NCBI GenBank assembly: GCA_020628975.1
Contig: JAHDEF010000137.1
Location: 1-5,000, forward strand
Source of the DNA: Aquimarina sp.
Lineage (GTDB): Bacteria; Bacteroidota; Bacteroidia; Flavobacteriales; Flavobacteriaceae
Direction of reading: 5' to 3'
Length of the DNA stretch: 5,000 nucleotides
In this document: positions 1-4,724 of the stretch, one piece after another
Layout: every line of letters begins with the position of its first letter
How positions within the stretch are numbered: the stretch's first letter is position 1
Notes under the pieces: model-generated
Told to the model about the DNA's origin: nothing
Seen by the model: only the letters and a program-made list of their open reading frames with translations
Databases searched by the model: none
Translations under genes and position numbers: made by a program

Positions 1-2
1 AA

Positions 3-95
3 AATTATCGTAAAAAGGACGATAACAAGATTTTAAACACACATCCGAAGCCTGTAAAAAAAGTAACTTATGTCACACCAACAAGAAGTAGGTAA
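3..95 (+). CDS. C-terminal end of an upstream gene (partial)
   Basis: The third forward frame is open from the window edge to a TAA at 93-95, giving about 30 residues that end in a very basic tail (…KPVKKVTYVTPTRSR). The start and body lie outside the window, so no function can be given. The first forward frame is also open at the edge but stops at 34-36. The third frame is preferred because it runs longer and its lysine/arginine-rich composition is typical of a disordered protein tail. It would overlap the next gene (start at 70) by 26 bases in a different frame, which suggests an operon with coupled translation. This is inference; random open reading of this length is possible. Confidence 0.45.
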   Translation, partial: NYRKKDDNKILNTHPKPVKKVTYVTPTRSR

Positions 96-510
96 GAGAA
101 AGATTCCTAACCTACTTGATAAACGCAAAGATATTTATTCAAAACCCACTATCATTAGACCTAGTGAGAACTTCACCTGTTTTGGGGTTACTAAGACGAA
201 AGCTGGCGATGCGGAAATATCCCTCGCATTAAAAATAATTATGGAGGATGGGAAGCAATATATCATTCAATATCATGAGATAAATTCTCCTATGAAATAT
301 GATGGAGCTACCACCATCAAATTGAATACGCCTAGTGTTACGATTACTATTACAGGAAAAAGAATGGATGATATTATAGATTATCTGGCGGAACATCGCT
401 TGGTTTGGATTAAAGAGCCTGATAGTGATTTTACCCAAACAGAGGAAAATGAACCTGAAATTGAGAAAATTATAATTGAGGAAAAATATCTAAAGGTGCT
501 TGGGGACTAG
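70..510 (+). CDS. Hypothetical protein, 146 aa
   Basis: I do not recognise this family. The protein has a basic, probably unstructured N-terminus (about residues 1-30, rich in K and R). A central part of alternating hydrophobic residues looks beta-rich (about 45-100, including KLNTPSVTITITGKR). A short helix with an exposed tryptophan follows (about 98-116, DDIIDYLAEHRLVWIKE), and the tail is strongly acidic (about 117-140, many E and D). There is no signal peptide, membrane segment or cysteine cluster. The ATG at 70 has no clear Shine-Dalgarno sequence, which is normal for Bacteroidetes. The next in-frame Met is far downstream (residue 58), so the first start is kept. Its position behind another plus-strand gene and before a terminator-like hairpin suggests it is the last gene of an operon that begins outside the window. 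Confidence 0.75.
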   Translation: MSHQQEVGKRKIPNLLDKRKDIYSKPTIIRPSENFTCFGVTKTKAGDAEISLALKIIMEDGKQYIIQYHEINSPMKYDGATTIKLNTPSVTITITGKRMDDIIDYLAEHRLVWIKEPDSDFTQTEENEPEIEKIIIEEKYLKVLGD

Positions 511-518
511 TTGCTAGA

Positions 519-583
519 CCTCTAATTTATTTAACTGGAATTTAGTTTCTAGTTAAGAGGATAAGCAAATACTCATCCTCTTA
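519..583. terminator. Hairpin cluster between convergent genes
   Basis: Between the stop of the 146-aa gene and the stop of ssb there are two overlapping hairpins. The first pairs 531-540 with 547-556 (10 bp with one G-T pair, loop TTTAGT), and CCTCT at 519-523 can close it further with AGAGG at 556-560. The second pairs AAGAGGAT (555-562) with ATCCTCTT (575-582) around a 12-base loop. The two stems share bases and exclude each other. The position between two convergent genes suggests transcription termination from both sides. Neither stem has a long T-run, so the terminator call is inferred mainly from placement. Confidence 0.5.
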
Positions 584-593
584 TAGAGCCAAC

Positions 594-956
594 TTAGGAG
601 CTGGCTGTATCTTTATTCAGTTCAATCTTTTGAACAGAATAGGCAATTACAGATGCTTGCTGTTTATCATGACCTGATTCGTCTTTGAAAGTACGGTAAG
701 ATAATGTACCAGAGATTTCTACTAAATCGCCTTTCTCTAAGGTTGCTGCTATTTCTATGGCTTTTGGATTAAAAACTAAAACATCATGCCAAAGTGTTTG
801 CTCACTTGCTACCCATATCGTTTTATCACCTTCTTTCTTAGGATAGCTATCTCTTGTCGCTACGCGCAGACTAATGAATTTTTTACCATTCGATTCTAGC
901 TCTTTTGCGTCTTTTCCTAAATTCCCGTTTAGTTCTACTTTGCAATTATATGCCAT
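594..956 (-). CDS. ssb: Single-stranded DNA-binding protein, short plasmid type
   Basis: This 120-aa protein is an SSB: an OB-fold protein that coats single-stranded DNA during replication, repair or conjugative transfer. Family landmarks are present in order: LNGNLGKDAKE (9-19), FISLRVATRDS (27-37), the WH pair (56-57) in LWHDVLVF, LEKGDLVEISGTLSYRTF (73-90), and a closing beta strand VIAYSVQKIEL (103-113). It is shorter than chromosomal SSBs, whose OB fold is followed by a flexible linker and an acidic tip (DDDIPF-like). Here the protein ends at NKDTASS right after the fold. Translation starts at 956 behind a clear AGGAG (964-968, seven bases upstream). The gene faces away from the primase operon and has its own promoter. 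The absent tip suggests it does not recruit the usual partner proteins through that route. Confidence 0.93.
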   Translation of the reverse strand: MAYNCKVELNGNLGKDAKELESNGKKFISLRVATRDSYPKKEGDKTIWVASEQTLWHDVLVFNPKAIEIAATLEKGDLVEISGTLSYRTFKDESGHDKQQASVIAYSVQKIELNKDTASS

Positions 957-986
957 TATTTTTCTCCTTTTTTGGTTAATTGATGC

Positions 987-1020
987 CTATTTATAGCATT
1001 ACATTAAATGAAGATGCAAA
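987..1020 (-). promoter_or_regulatory. Likely ssb promoter
   Basis: Read on the minus strand there is TTTG (complement of 1017-1020), a 21-base spacer, then TATAAATAG (complement of 987-995). This resembles the Bacteroidetes sigma-ABfr promoter (TTTG, then TAnnTTTG), although the -7 half matches only partly. It would give a leader of roughly 25-30 bases before the ssb start, containing the AGGAG. Confidence 0.5.
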
Positions 1021-1024
1021 GAAT

Positions 1025-1077
1025 AAAAAACGGAAGGTTTCCAGTTATGAAATAACAGATGGAAGACCGTTTTTTTT
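1025..1077. terminator. Bidirectional hairpin terminator
   Basis: AAAAAACGG (1025-1033) is the exact complement of CCGTTTTTT (1067-1075), giving a 9-bp outer stem. TTCC (1039-1042) can pair with GGAA (1061-1064), and GTTAT (1044-1048) with ATAAC (1052-1056) forms the apex. There is an 8-T run on the plus strand (1070-1077) and a 6-T run on the minus strand (complement of 1025-1030), so it can stop transcription either way. For minus-strand traffic it lies between the primase operon and the ssb promoter and would insulate ssb from read-through. Confidence 0.7.
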
Positions 1078-1230
1078 ATTGCTTCTGAAAGGGTAATGAT
1101 TAAAAAATTAAGGCAATTAACTCAAGGAGGAAAATCGTCATATCCATTCAGCAGACGGAAGGGATAGTTTAGGTAAGGTAAAAAACGATGAGTTACAAAA
1201 AAAATCGCTTTGCTGTTGAAAAGAAAAAAG
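1078..1230. other. A-rich intergenic stretch, no convincing gene
   Basis: Together with the ssb promoter and terminator this completes a 311-base gap without a clear gene. It contains a perfect AAGGAGG (1134-1140) not followed by a usable ATG, several A-runs, and only tiny open frames on the plus strand (23 codons from 1096, 25 codons from 1188). The right part becomes very A-rich and runs into the palindromic repeats at 1231-1280. Its place next to ssb and a primase-like gene would suit a cis-acting replication or transfer site, but nothing seen proves this. Confidence 0.4.
1204..1229 (+). repeat. Left copy of a long-range inverted repeat
   Basis: This 26-base segment matches the reverse complement of 4964-4989 at 23 of 26 positions, including 18 identical bases in a row (GCTGTTGAAAAGAAAAAA at 1212-1229). 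The two copies are inverted and enclose the entire minus-strand block from the 54-aa RHH gene to the primase. They could mark the ends of a module or be two binding sites for one protein. The A-rich half lowers the significance. Confidence 0.5.
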
Positions 1231-1280
1231 AAAGTTATATTCAACTTAAAAAGAAGTTATTATAACGTTATAATAAAGTT
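1231..1280. repeat. Palindromic operator-like site A
   Basis: It contains AAAGTTATATTCAAC (1231-1245), a half-site with one extra base, followed by a perfect 20-bp palindrome TTATTATAACGTTATAATAA (1257-1276) centred on AACGTT. Flanking AAG and AGTT extend the resemblance to the other sites of the family. The palindrome covers the stop codon of the primase gene (1268-1270). It is a member of the repeat family also found at 2177-2204, 2500-2540 and 3211-3286. Confidence 0.75.
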
Positions 1281-2173
1281 AGTGAATTTTTATTTTGCAA
1301 ATATTCGTTATAGTCCTTAAAGCCTTCATAGATGTGATTTAAGGAAACTAAAGGAAGGTTCAATTGCTTAAAAAGACTCAGTGTCTCTCTTCCTGTATTA
1401 TCATTATCAAGGAAAGTATAAATTTTCTGATAAGATTTCTTTTGAATAACATTTTTCGCCTTTTCAGCAAAAGCTACACTATTCAAGATTATAGCATCAC
1501 CTTCTAAATGAGGCTTCTTGTAATCAGTAAGAAAACTCAGAAAATCCATATAACCTTCGAATATAGAGACCTCTCCCCCACCCTTTCCTCTAAAAATACA
1601 AAGGTCTTTCTTACCAATTGAACTTTTGAAAAAAGGGTTGCGAACTTCATATCCTCCAGATTCATTTTCCATACCGAGTGCAAAGTACTTCTTGTCATTC
1701 TCGACATTAGAAAAATGTACTTCTTTCAGATAATTTTTTCCGATTGATAAGTCAATTCTACGTTTTTCAGTTAAATACTGAATCAAAGCAGGATGTTCTA
1801 AGGGCTTTACCTTGTCTTTAAGGAAAGTTTTGGTCTTTATATTAGTTGTACTTGTTTTTTCAAAATTCGTGGCTCTATGTGTCTTAAAATCATTTTTACT
1901 GTACATTCCATTTAAAAAACGTAAAGCATCTGATACACTTTGATGATTCTCATGGCGCATTACAAAATCTATGACTGTACCGCCAATATCTCCAAAATCA
2001 TTCCATATCCACTTACCGCCAAGAAAAGAGGTATGAAATGAAGCGTCTTTTTCAGTTCTAAAAGGCGATTGATACCAATATTCATTTCCCCCTTTTGTGA
2101 TGCGTGTTGGCTGATAGCCCAAACGCTTCATTAAGTCAGGTAATGATAATTGTTTTGCTTGTGCTGAATTCAT
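1268..2173 (-). CDS. Toprim-domain primase-like protein with degenerate CHC2 domain
   Basis: The 301-aa protein joins a DnaG-like N-terminal domain to a Toprim domain, an arrangement common in primase-like proteins of Bacteroidetes mobile elements. Residues 30-73 follow the CHC2 zinc-domain layout (YWYQSPFR, then ASFH, then WNDFGDIGGTVIDFVMRHE). However, the Cys/His ligands expected in CPFH and CFGCG are replaced, so zinc binding there looks lost. The Toprim motifs are intact: SIFEGYMDFL (203-212, catalytic-type Glu206) and FLDNDNTGRE (254-263, with Asp256 and Asp258), ending in the typical KDYNEYL (286-292). It is much shorter than cellular DnaG and has no helicase part. The ATG at 2173 has no Shine-Dalgarno sequence. 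It lies 29 bases after the 90-aa RHH gene and is probably co-transcribed with it. The likely role is priming of plasmid replication or of the transferred strand; whether it polymerises primers alone cannot be seen. Confidence 0.85.
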   Translation of the reverse strand: MNSAQAKQLSLPDLMKRLGYQPTRITKGGNEYWYQSPFRTEKDASFHTSFLGGKWIWNDFGDIGGTVIDFVMRHENHQSVSDALRFLNGMYSKNDFKTHRATNFEKTSTTNIKTKTFLKDKVKPLEHPALIQYLTEKRRIDLSIGKNYLKEVHFSNVENDKKYFALGMENESGGYEVRNPFFKSSIGKKDLCIFRGKGGGEVSIFEGYMDFLSFLTDYKKPHLEGDAIILNSVAFAEKAKNVIQKKSYQKIYTFLDNDNTGRETLSLFKQLNLPLVSLNHIYEGFKDYNEYLQNKNSLTLL

Positions 2174-2176
2174 ATT

Positions 2177-2204
2177 GAAGTTATATTAACGTTAAAACAA
2201 CTTT
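2177..2204. repeat. Palindromic operator-like site B
   Basis: A 28-bp imperfect palindrome is centred on AACGTT (2188-2193). The left half GAAGTTATATTAAC and the complement of the right half, AAAGTTGTTTTAAC, agree at 11 of 14 positions. It fills the gap between the 90-aa RHH gene, whose stop begins inside it, and the primase start. On the minus strand TAACTTCA is a weakened form of the -7 element seen at sites C and D, so any promoter here would be poor. Confidence 0.75.
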
Positions 2205-2475
2205 ACTCGCTATCTCGCTTTATCTTCTCTGCAATCGCTTCCATTATCCAAGTATGCCGTGACAGCTTGCCAGGGCGTTCTTTCACAAGTGCATCAATTC
2301 TATTCAATTGGCTAACAGGAACACGCAATTGCACAAATTTTATTTCATCTTCCAAAGGTGCTATGGTCTTCACTTCATCTTGCGGAGAACTCCCCCCTTT
2401 CAAGATTAATTCTTTTACTTTTTCCTCTTGTACTGGATTAACTTTTTCCTTCTTAGGTTTTCTTGATAATGCCAT
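2203..2475 (-). CDS. Ribbon-helix-helix protein, likely partition (ParG-like) DNA-binding protein
   Basis: This 90-aa protein has a mobile, lysine-rich N-terminal half (about 1-43, with RKPKKEK and EEKVKELI) and a C-terminal ribbon-helix-helix fold. The beta strand is IKFVQLRVP (45-53), helix one VSQLNRIDALVKERP (54-68), and helix two LSRHTWIMEAIAEKIKRD (71-88). Such proteins dimerise and insert the paired strands into the DNA major groove. A flexible basic N-terminus plus RHH, encoded directly after a small ParA, is the plan of ParG in ParF/ParG systems, where the tail contacts the ATPase and the fold binds centromere and operator. The start at 2475 has a purine-rich AAGGAAG just upstream (complement of 2481-2487) and its own promoter. 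The function is inferred from fold and neighbourhood; a plain transcriptional repressor is the alternative. Confidence 0.8.
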   Translation of the reverse strand: MALSRKPKKEKVNPVQEEKVKELILKGGSSPQDEVKTIAPLEDEIKFVQLRVPVSQLNRIDALVKERPGKLSRHTWIMEAIAEKIKRDSE

Positions 2476-2498
2476 TTAACTTCCTTTTAAATTCAATG

Positions 2499-2530
2499 CA
2501 AAGTTATATTAACTTTATTATAAAGTCAAA
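2499..2530 (-). promoter_or_regulatory. Promoter of the 90-aa RHH gene
   Basis: Read on the minus strand: TTTG (complement of 2527-2530), 20 bases, then TAACTTTG (complement of 2499-2506). Both halves match the Bacteroidetes consensus exactly. The spacer contains the palindrome CTTTATTATAAAG (2513-2525), and the -7 element is part of the half-site AAAGTTATATTAAC, so a protein bound there would block RNA polymerase. The RHH gene, and probably the primase gene behind it, can thus be transcribed separately from parA. Confidence 0.75.
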
Positions 2531-2540
2531 ACAACGTTAT
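2500..2540. repeat. Palindromic operator-like site C
   Basis: It combines a full half-site AAAGTTATATTAAC (2500-2513), an overlapping 13-bp palindrome CTTTATTATAAAG (2513-2525), and an AACGTT core in ACAACGTTAT (2531-2540). The 13-bp palindrome is repeated exactly at 3250-3262. The cluster occupies nearly all of the 68-base gap between parA and the RHH gene. Confidence 0.75.
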
Positions 2541-2543
2541 AAA

Positions 2544-3209
2544 TTAAGCATTAACCTCTGTCTCTTCACTCGTCAAAGCCATGATTTCATCAAATAAGGC
2601 TTGCAATTCTGCAACAGCTTTGGGATTCTTAGGCTTATGCTCCATTACCGTCAAGCCAGCGGCAGCAGCATTGGCAAAAGCCTTTCTTTCATTGAGTGTA
2701 CTATTTAAAACTTTCAATACTTCGGATTCTTCAATGTAATTACGCCCCTCTTCAATATCTTTCCTATTGTAATCCACTTTATTTAAAACTGCATAGGATT
2801 GGAGGCTTGGGTTAGCAATTGCCATTTCCTGAACGAGTTGTTCCACCTGCTCTAATGTCCACATATCAAAAGACTTAGGCGCGAATGGTGCTATGTAAAC
2901 ATCTGAAACAACCATAGCTGCTCGTTGTGAAGATGTGTCCCTCCCCCCTGCATCAATGACGATATGGTCATATTTAGACTTCATTTTCTGGACTTCATTC
3001 CGTACTGCAAGTCCTGATAACTTAATGGATGTATATCCTGTATCTTCTATGGTTTCTGCTCTCCAAGTAGAAAAATCAGAGGCTGTGCCTTGATTGTCTG
3101 CATCTACTAGCAACACATCAAAACCAACTCTGGATAATAGTACTGTAAGGGAAACGGCAAGTGTAGTTTTACCGCTCCCCCCTTTTATTCCGCCAATTGT
3201 GTAAATCAT
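2544..3209 (-). CDS. parA: ParA-family partition ATPase (small, type Ib)
   Basis: This 221-aa cytoplasmic ATPase separates plasmid copies before division by binding DNA dynamically and responding to a centromere-bound partner. It has the deviant Walker A motif KGGSGKTT (9-16, with the signature lysine Lys9), the A' motif VDADNQGTAS (35-44) and Walker B HIVIDAGGRD (82-91). Its length and the absence of an N-terminal helix-turn-helix domain fit the small ParF-like class, which pairs with ribbon-helix-helix partners, and such a gene follows directly. The ATG at 3209 is seven residues before the Walker A glycines, as usual, and has no Shine-Dalgarno sequence. It is transcribed from a strong promoter at 3269-3299 that overlaps the repeat family, pointing to autoregulation. 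A role in mobile-element transfer, as proposed for some conjugative-element ParA homologues, is an alternative. Confidence 0.93.
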   Translation of the reverse strand: MIYTIGGIKGGSGKTTLAVSLTVLLSRVGFDVLLVDADNQGTASDFSTWRAETIEDTGYTSIKLSGLAVRNEVQKMKSKYDHIVIDAGGRDTSSQRAAMVVSDVYIAPFAPKSFDMWTLEQVEQLVQEMAIANPSLQSYAVLNKVDYNRKDIEEGRNYIEESEVLKVLNSTLNERKAFANAAAAGLTVMEHKPKNPKAVAELQALFDEIMALTSEETEVNA

Positions 3210-3210
3210 C

Positions 3211-3286
3211 GTTTAAAGTTATTGTAACGTTATTTTAAAGTTGTATTCACTTTATTATAAAGCTAACGCAAAGTTATTATAACTTC
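3211..3286. repeat. Palindromic operator/centromere-like cluster D
   Basis: Three units sit between the parA start and its promoter. The first is centred on AACGTT (3226-3231), with half-site AAAGTTATTGTAAC (3215-3228) facing a degenerate right half (3229-3242). The second is the 13-bp palindrome CTTTATTATAAAG (3250-3262), identical to the one at 2513-2525. The third is the perfect odd-centred palindrome AAGTTATTATAACTT (3271-3285). This is the densest group of the family and the best candidate for the partition centromere and parA operator. Confidence 0.75.
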
Positions 3287-3299
3287 AATAGATAACAAA
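3269..3299 (-). promoter_or_regulatory. parA promoter
   Basis: Read on the minus strand: TTTG (complement of 3296-3299), 19 bases, then TAACTTTG (complement of 3269-3276), a complete match to the Bacteroidetes promoter consensus. The palindrome at 3271-3285 covers the -7 element and part of the spacer. The leader of about 50 bases carries the other two palindromes of the cluster. Confidence 0.8.
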
Positions 3300-3332
3300 A
3301 TGATAGATTCGACAATGGCTATAAAAGATGCT

Positions 3333-3353
3333 AAGTGTAACGTTTTTACACTT
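3333..3353 (-). terminator. Hairpin over the stop codon of the membrane-protein gene
   Basis: AAGTGTAA (3333-3340) and TTACACTT (3346-3353) form a perfect 8-bp stem with a 5-base loop, and the stem contains the TAA of the 426-aa gene. On the minus strand only a short TTTT follows a few bases later, so termination would be weak. It may instead stabilise the 3' end or separate this transcript from parA. Confidence 0.4.
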
Positions 3354-4626
3354 TTACTTTACCGTTTTTCTTGTGTGGAATAAAATTATGATAGTCCATT
3401 CTGCAAGTATCGCTACAAAATTTAGCATCACTTCGTTTATGAGATATATCTGTCTGACAATTTTGGCAAGAACGTTGAACGGATGTATTATTAGCAGTAA
3501 CGCTTGCGTTACTTTGCGGAATTGCAAAGGCATGTTGAGCTAATTCGTAACGCTTTACCAACCCTTTGCGTTGCAAAAAGTTGAACGGTTGCACTACGAG
3601 TGTATAAATAATTGCCGCAATACCGTTACCAAAACGTTGGGATATGTCCACTAAAAACATGATAAGTTTGACATTATTTTCTATTACTTGCTGACCGTAA
3701 CGTTTACGATGTTCGCGTAAGACGTAAGTGATGATAAGTGCGAGAATGGCACAACCGAGTGTCATAGCAAGAAGAACAACATTCAAGTTACCTTCACGTT
3801 CTTTGCGTTCCTGCTCCAATTGGATGGTATTAGCTTTGACTGTGATGAGCATGGAATCATTGGCGGGCTGATAGGTAAGGGTAGGGGAGAGCGACTGCTG
3901 AACAAATTTTTTATGTCCCTTTGCCTCATTCACCAATTTGTCTCCTTCCTCTATAGCAAGCTCGATAGATTTTCGATATTGCTTGTATTTACTTGGGCAG
4001 TCTGTACATCGCCAAAAGTAGCCTTCGGGATTATGCTTTCCATGTTTATAATCGTTTCTCCAACTTGGAGTCCCTTTGCTAACAGCTTCTTTGACCATCC
4101 GCTTCTTTTCTGCAAGTGCAGCAACAACCAATTCACTCTGTTCTGCGGATGCTGCTTCCAATGACTGAAAAGCTTGTGTTTTTAAAACACTATCCTGCGC
4201 CATAGTTTGCTTGACTTGCTCATTGAAATCCGAAAGGTGAGACTTTCCTGCCAGTTGGCTGCTAATGAAAAAATTGGAAGACAGCGAGAGAAGCAGAGTA
4301 GAAATTAAAGCGGCAATAGCAAAAAACCAAACGGGACGTTTCGCCTTAATTGCGTTCTCATCTTCCTCCTCATCAATACTAGACGCAGAAGATAATGCGT
4401 TTGCTAACACCCAATCAATGCCAGCCCATCCAAGACCAACAAAAAAAACCGTAACTGTGAAATGAAAGATTGGATTTTCGGGAAACAAGAGGTCGGCAAT
4501 ATAAGTACCGATTTTGTGTGTGATAAGAATAGAACCTAAAGCAAGTATGGAAAGTAAAAACTTTCTTCCATACACAAATGCCCACTCTTGGTAGTAGGCA
4601 CTTACCAGAACCTTAGAATTTTTCAT
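3346..4626 (-). CDS. Multi-pass membrane protein with C-terminal four-cysteine finger, unknown function
   Basis: I do not recognise this 426-aa protein. Membrane segments are seen at about 22-38, 52-75, 98-122 and 282-304, with a weaker one at 334-350. Charges (RK at 21-22, KAKR at 94-97, REHRKR at 304-309) place the N-terminus and the acidic loop EEEDEN inside. The 160-residue stretch 123-281 would then be outside. That stretch is rich in A, E, K and Q, with coiled-coil character at about 130-180 and 212-280, and contains a CTDC pair (207-210). The C-terminus has CQNC (387-390) and FCSDTCRMDYHN (403-414), a treble-clef-like zinc finger with Cys387, 390, 404 and 408. The finger is more plausible in the cytoplasm, so segment five may not cross. 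The gene follows the small RHH gene and precedes parA. A role at the envelope in transfer, exclusion or partition is only a guess. Confidence 0.85.
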   Translation of the reverse strand: MKNSKVLVSAYYQEWAFVYGRKFLLSILALGSILITHKIGTYIADLLFPENPIFHFTVTVFFVGLGWAGIDWVLANALSSASSIDEEEDENAIKAKRPVWFFAIAALISTLLLSLSSNFFISSQLAGKSHLSDFNEQVKQTMAQDSVLKTQAFQSLEAASAEQSELVVAALAEKKRMVKEAVSKGTPSWRNDYKHGKHNPEGYFWRCTDCPSKYKQYRKSIELAIEEGDKLVNEAKGHKKFVQQSLSPTLTYQPANDSMLITVKANTIQLEQERKEREGNLNVVLLAMTLGCAILALIITYVLREHRKRYGQQVIENNVKLIMFLVDISQRFGNGIAAIIYTLVVQPFNFLQRKGLVKRYELAQHAFAIPQSNASVTANNTSVQRSCQNCQTDISHKRSDAKFCSDTCRMDYHNFIPHKKNGKVKV

Positions 4627-4636
4627 AAATTTGAGA

Positions 4637-4652
4637 ATTGTTATTTAACAAT
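4637..4652. promoter_or_regulatory. Inverted repeat upstream of the membrane-protein gene
   Basis: ATTGTTA (4637-4643) and TAACAAT (4646-4652) form a perfect 7-bp inverted repeat with a 2-base centre, ten bases before the start codon at 4626. It could be an operator or a short translation-affecting hairpin. It shares TTAnnTAA character with the par repeats but lacks their AAAG ends. No convincing promoter was found in the 98 bases upstream, so the gene may be read through from the 54-aa gene. Confidence 0.4.
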
Positions 4653-4724
4653 GGGTTATTCGGTGTGAAGTCGGCAAACCAAGCACCGTTTAACCCTTAT
4701 TTTATCCAAGCCTAGTAAGCGACA

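Noticed and set aside
1096..1167. 23-codon plus-strand open frame with a GAAAGGG stretch just before the ATG
   Set aside because: Very short and not recognisable; a chance frame is the simpler explanation.
1188..1265. 25-codon plus-strand open frame (begins MSYKKNRFAVEKKK) ending in the palindrome
   Set aside because: Too short, almost entirely an effect of A-rich DNA, and overlapping the repeat elements; no support for expression.
1231..1280. Repeats considered as a CRISPR array or classical iterons
   Set aside because: The units are palindromic, irregularly spaced and spread between genes, without the regular spacers of a CRISPR or the same-direction head-to-tail copies of iterons.
3496..3513. 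Perfect inverted repeat AGTAACGC-TT-GCGTTACT
   Set aside because: It is inside the coding sequence of the membrane protein (residues around SVTAN), lacks a T-run and lacks the AAAGTTAT half-sites; kept only as a curiosity.
3328..3543. 71-codon plus-strand open frame over the end of the membrane-protein gene
   Set aside because: It lies antisense to the conserved zinc-finger codons, has no promoter and no recognisable product.
3337..3800. Several AACGTT or TAACG words in the 3' half of the membrane-protein gene
   Set aside because: They share only the central core of the par-type palindromes, not the flanking half-sites, and are explained by codon choice.
3820..4164. 114-codon plus-strand open frame inside the membrane-protein gene
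   Set aside because: Antisense shadow of a well-supported gene; its cysteine- and phenylalanine-rich translation is typical of an antisense frame.
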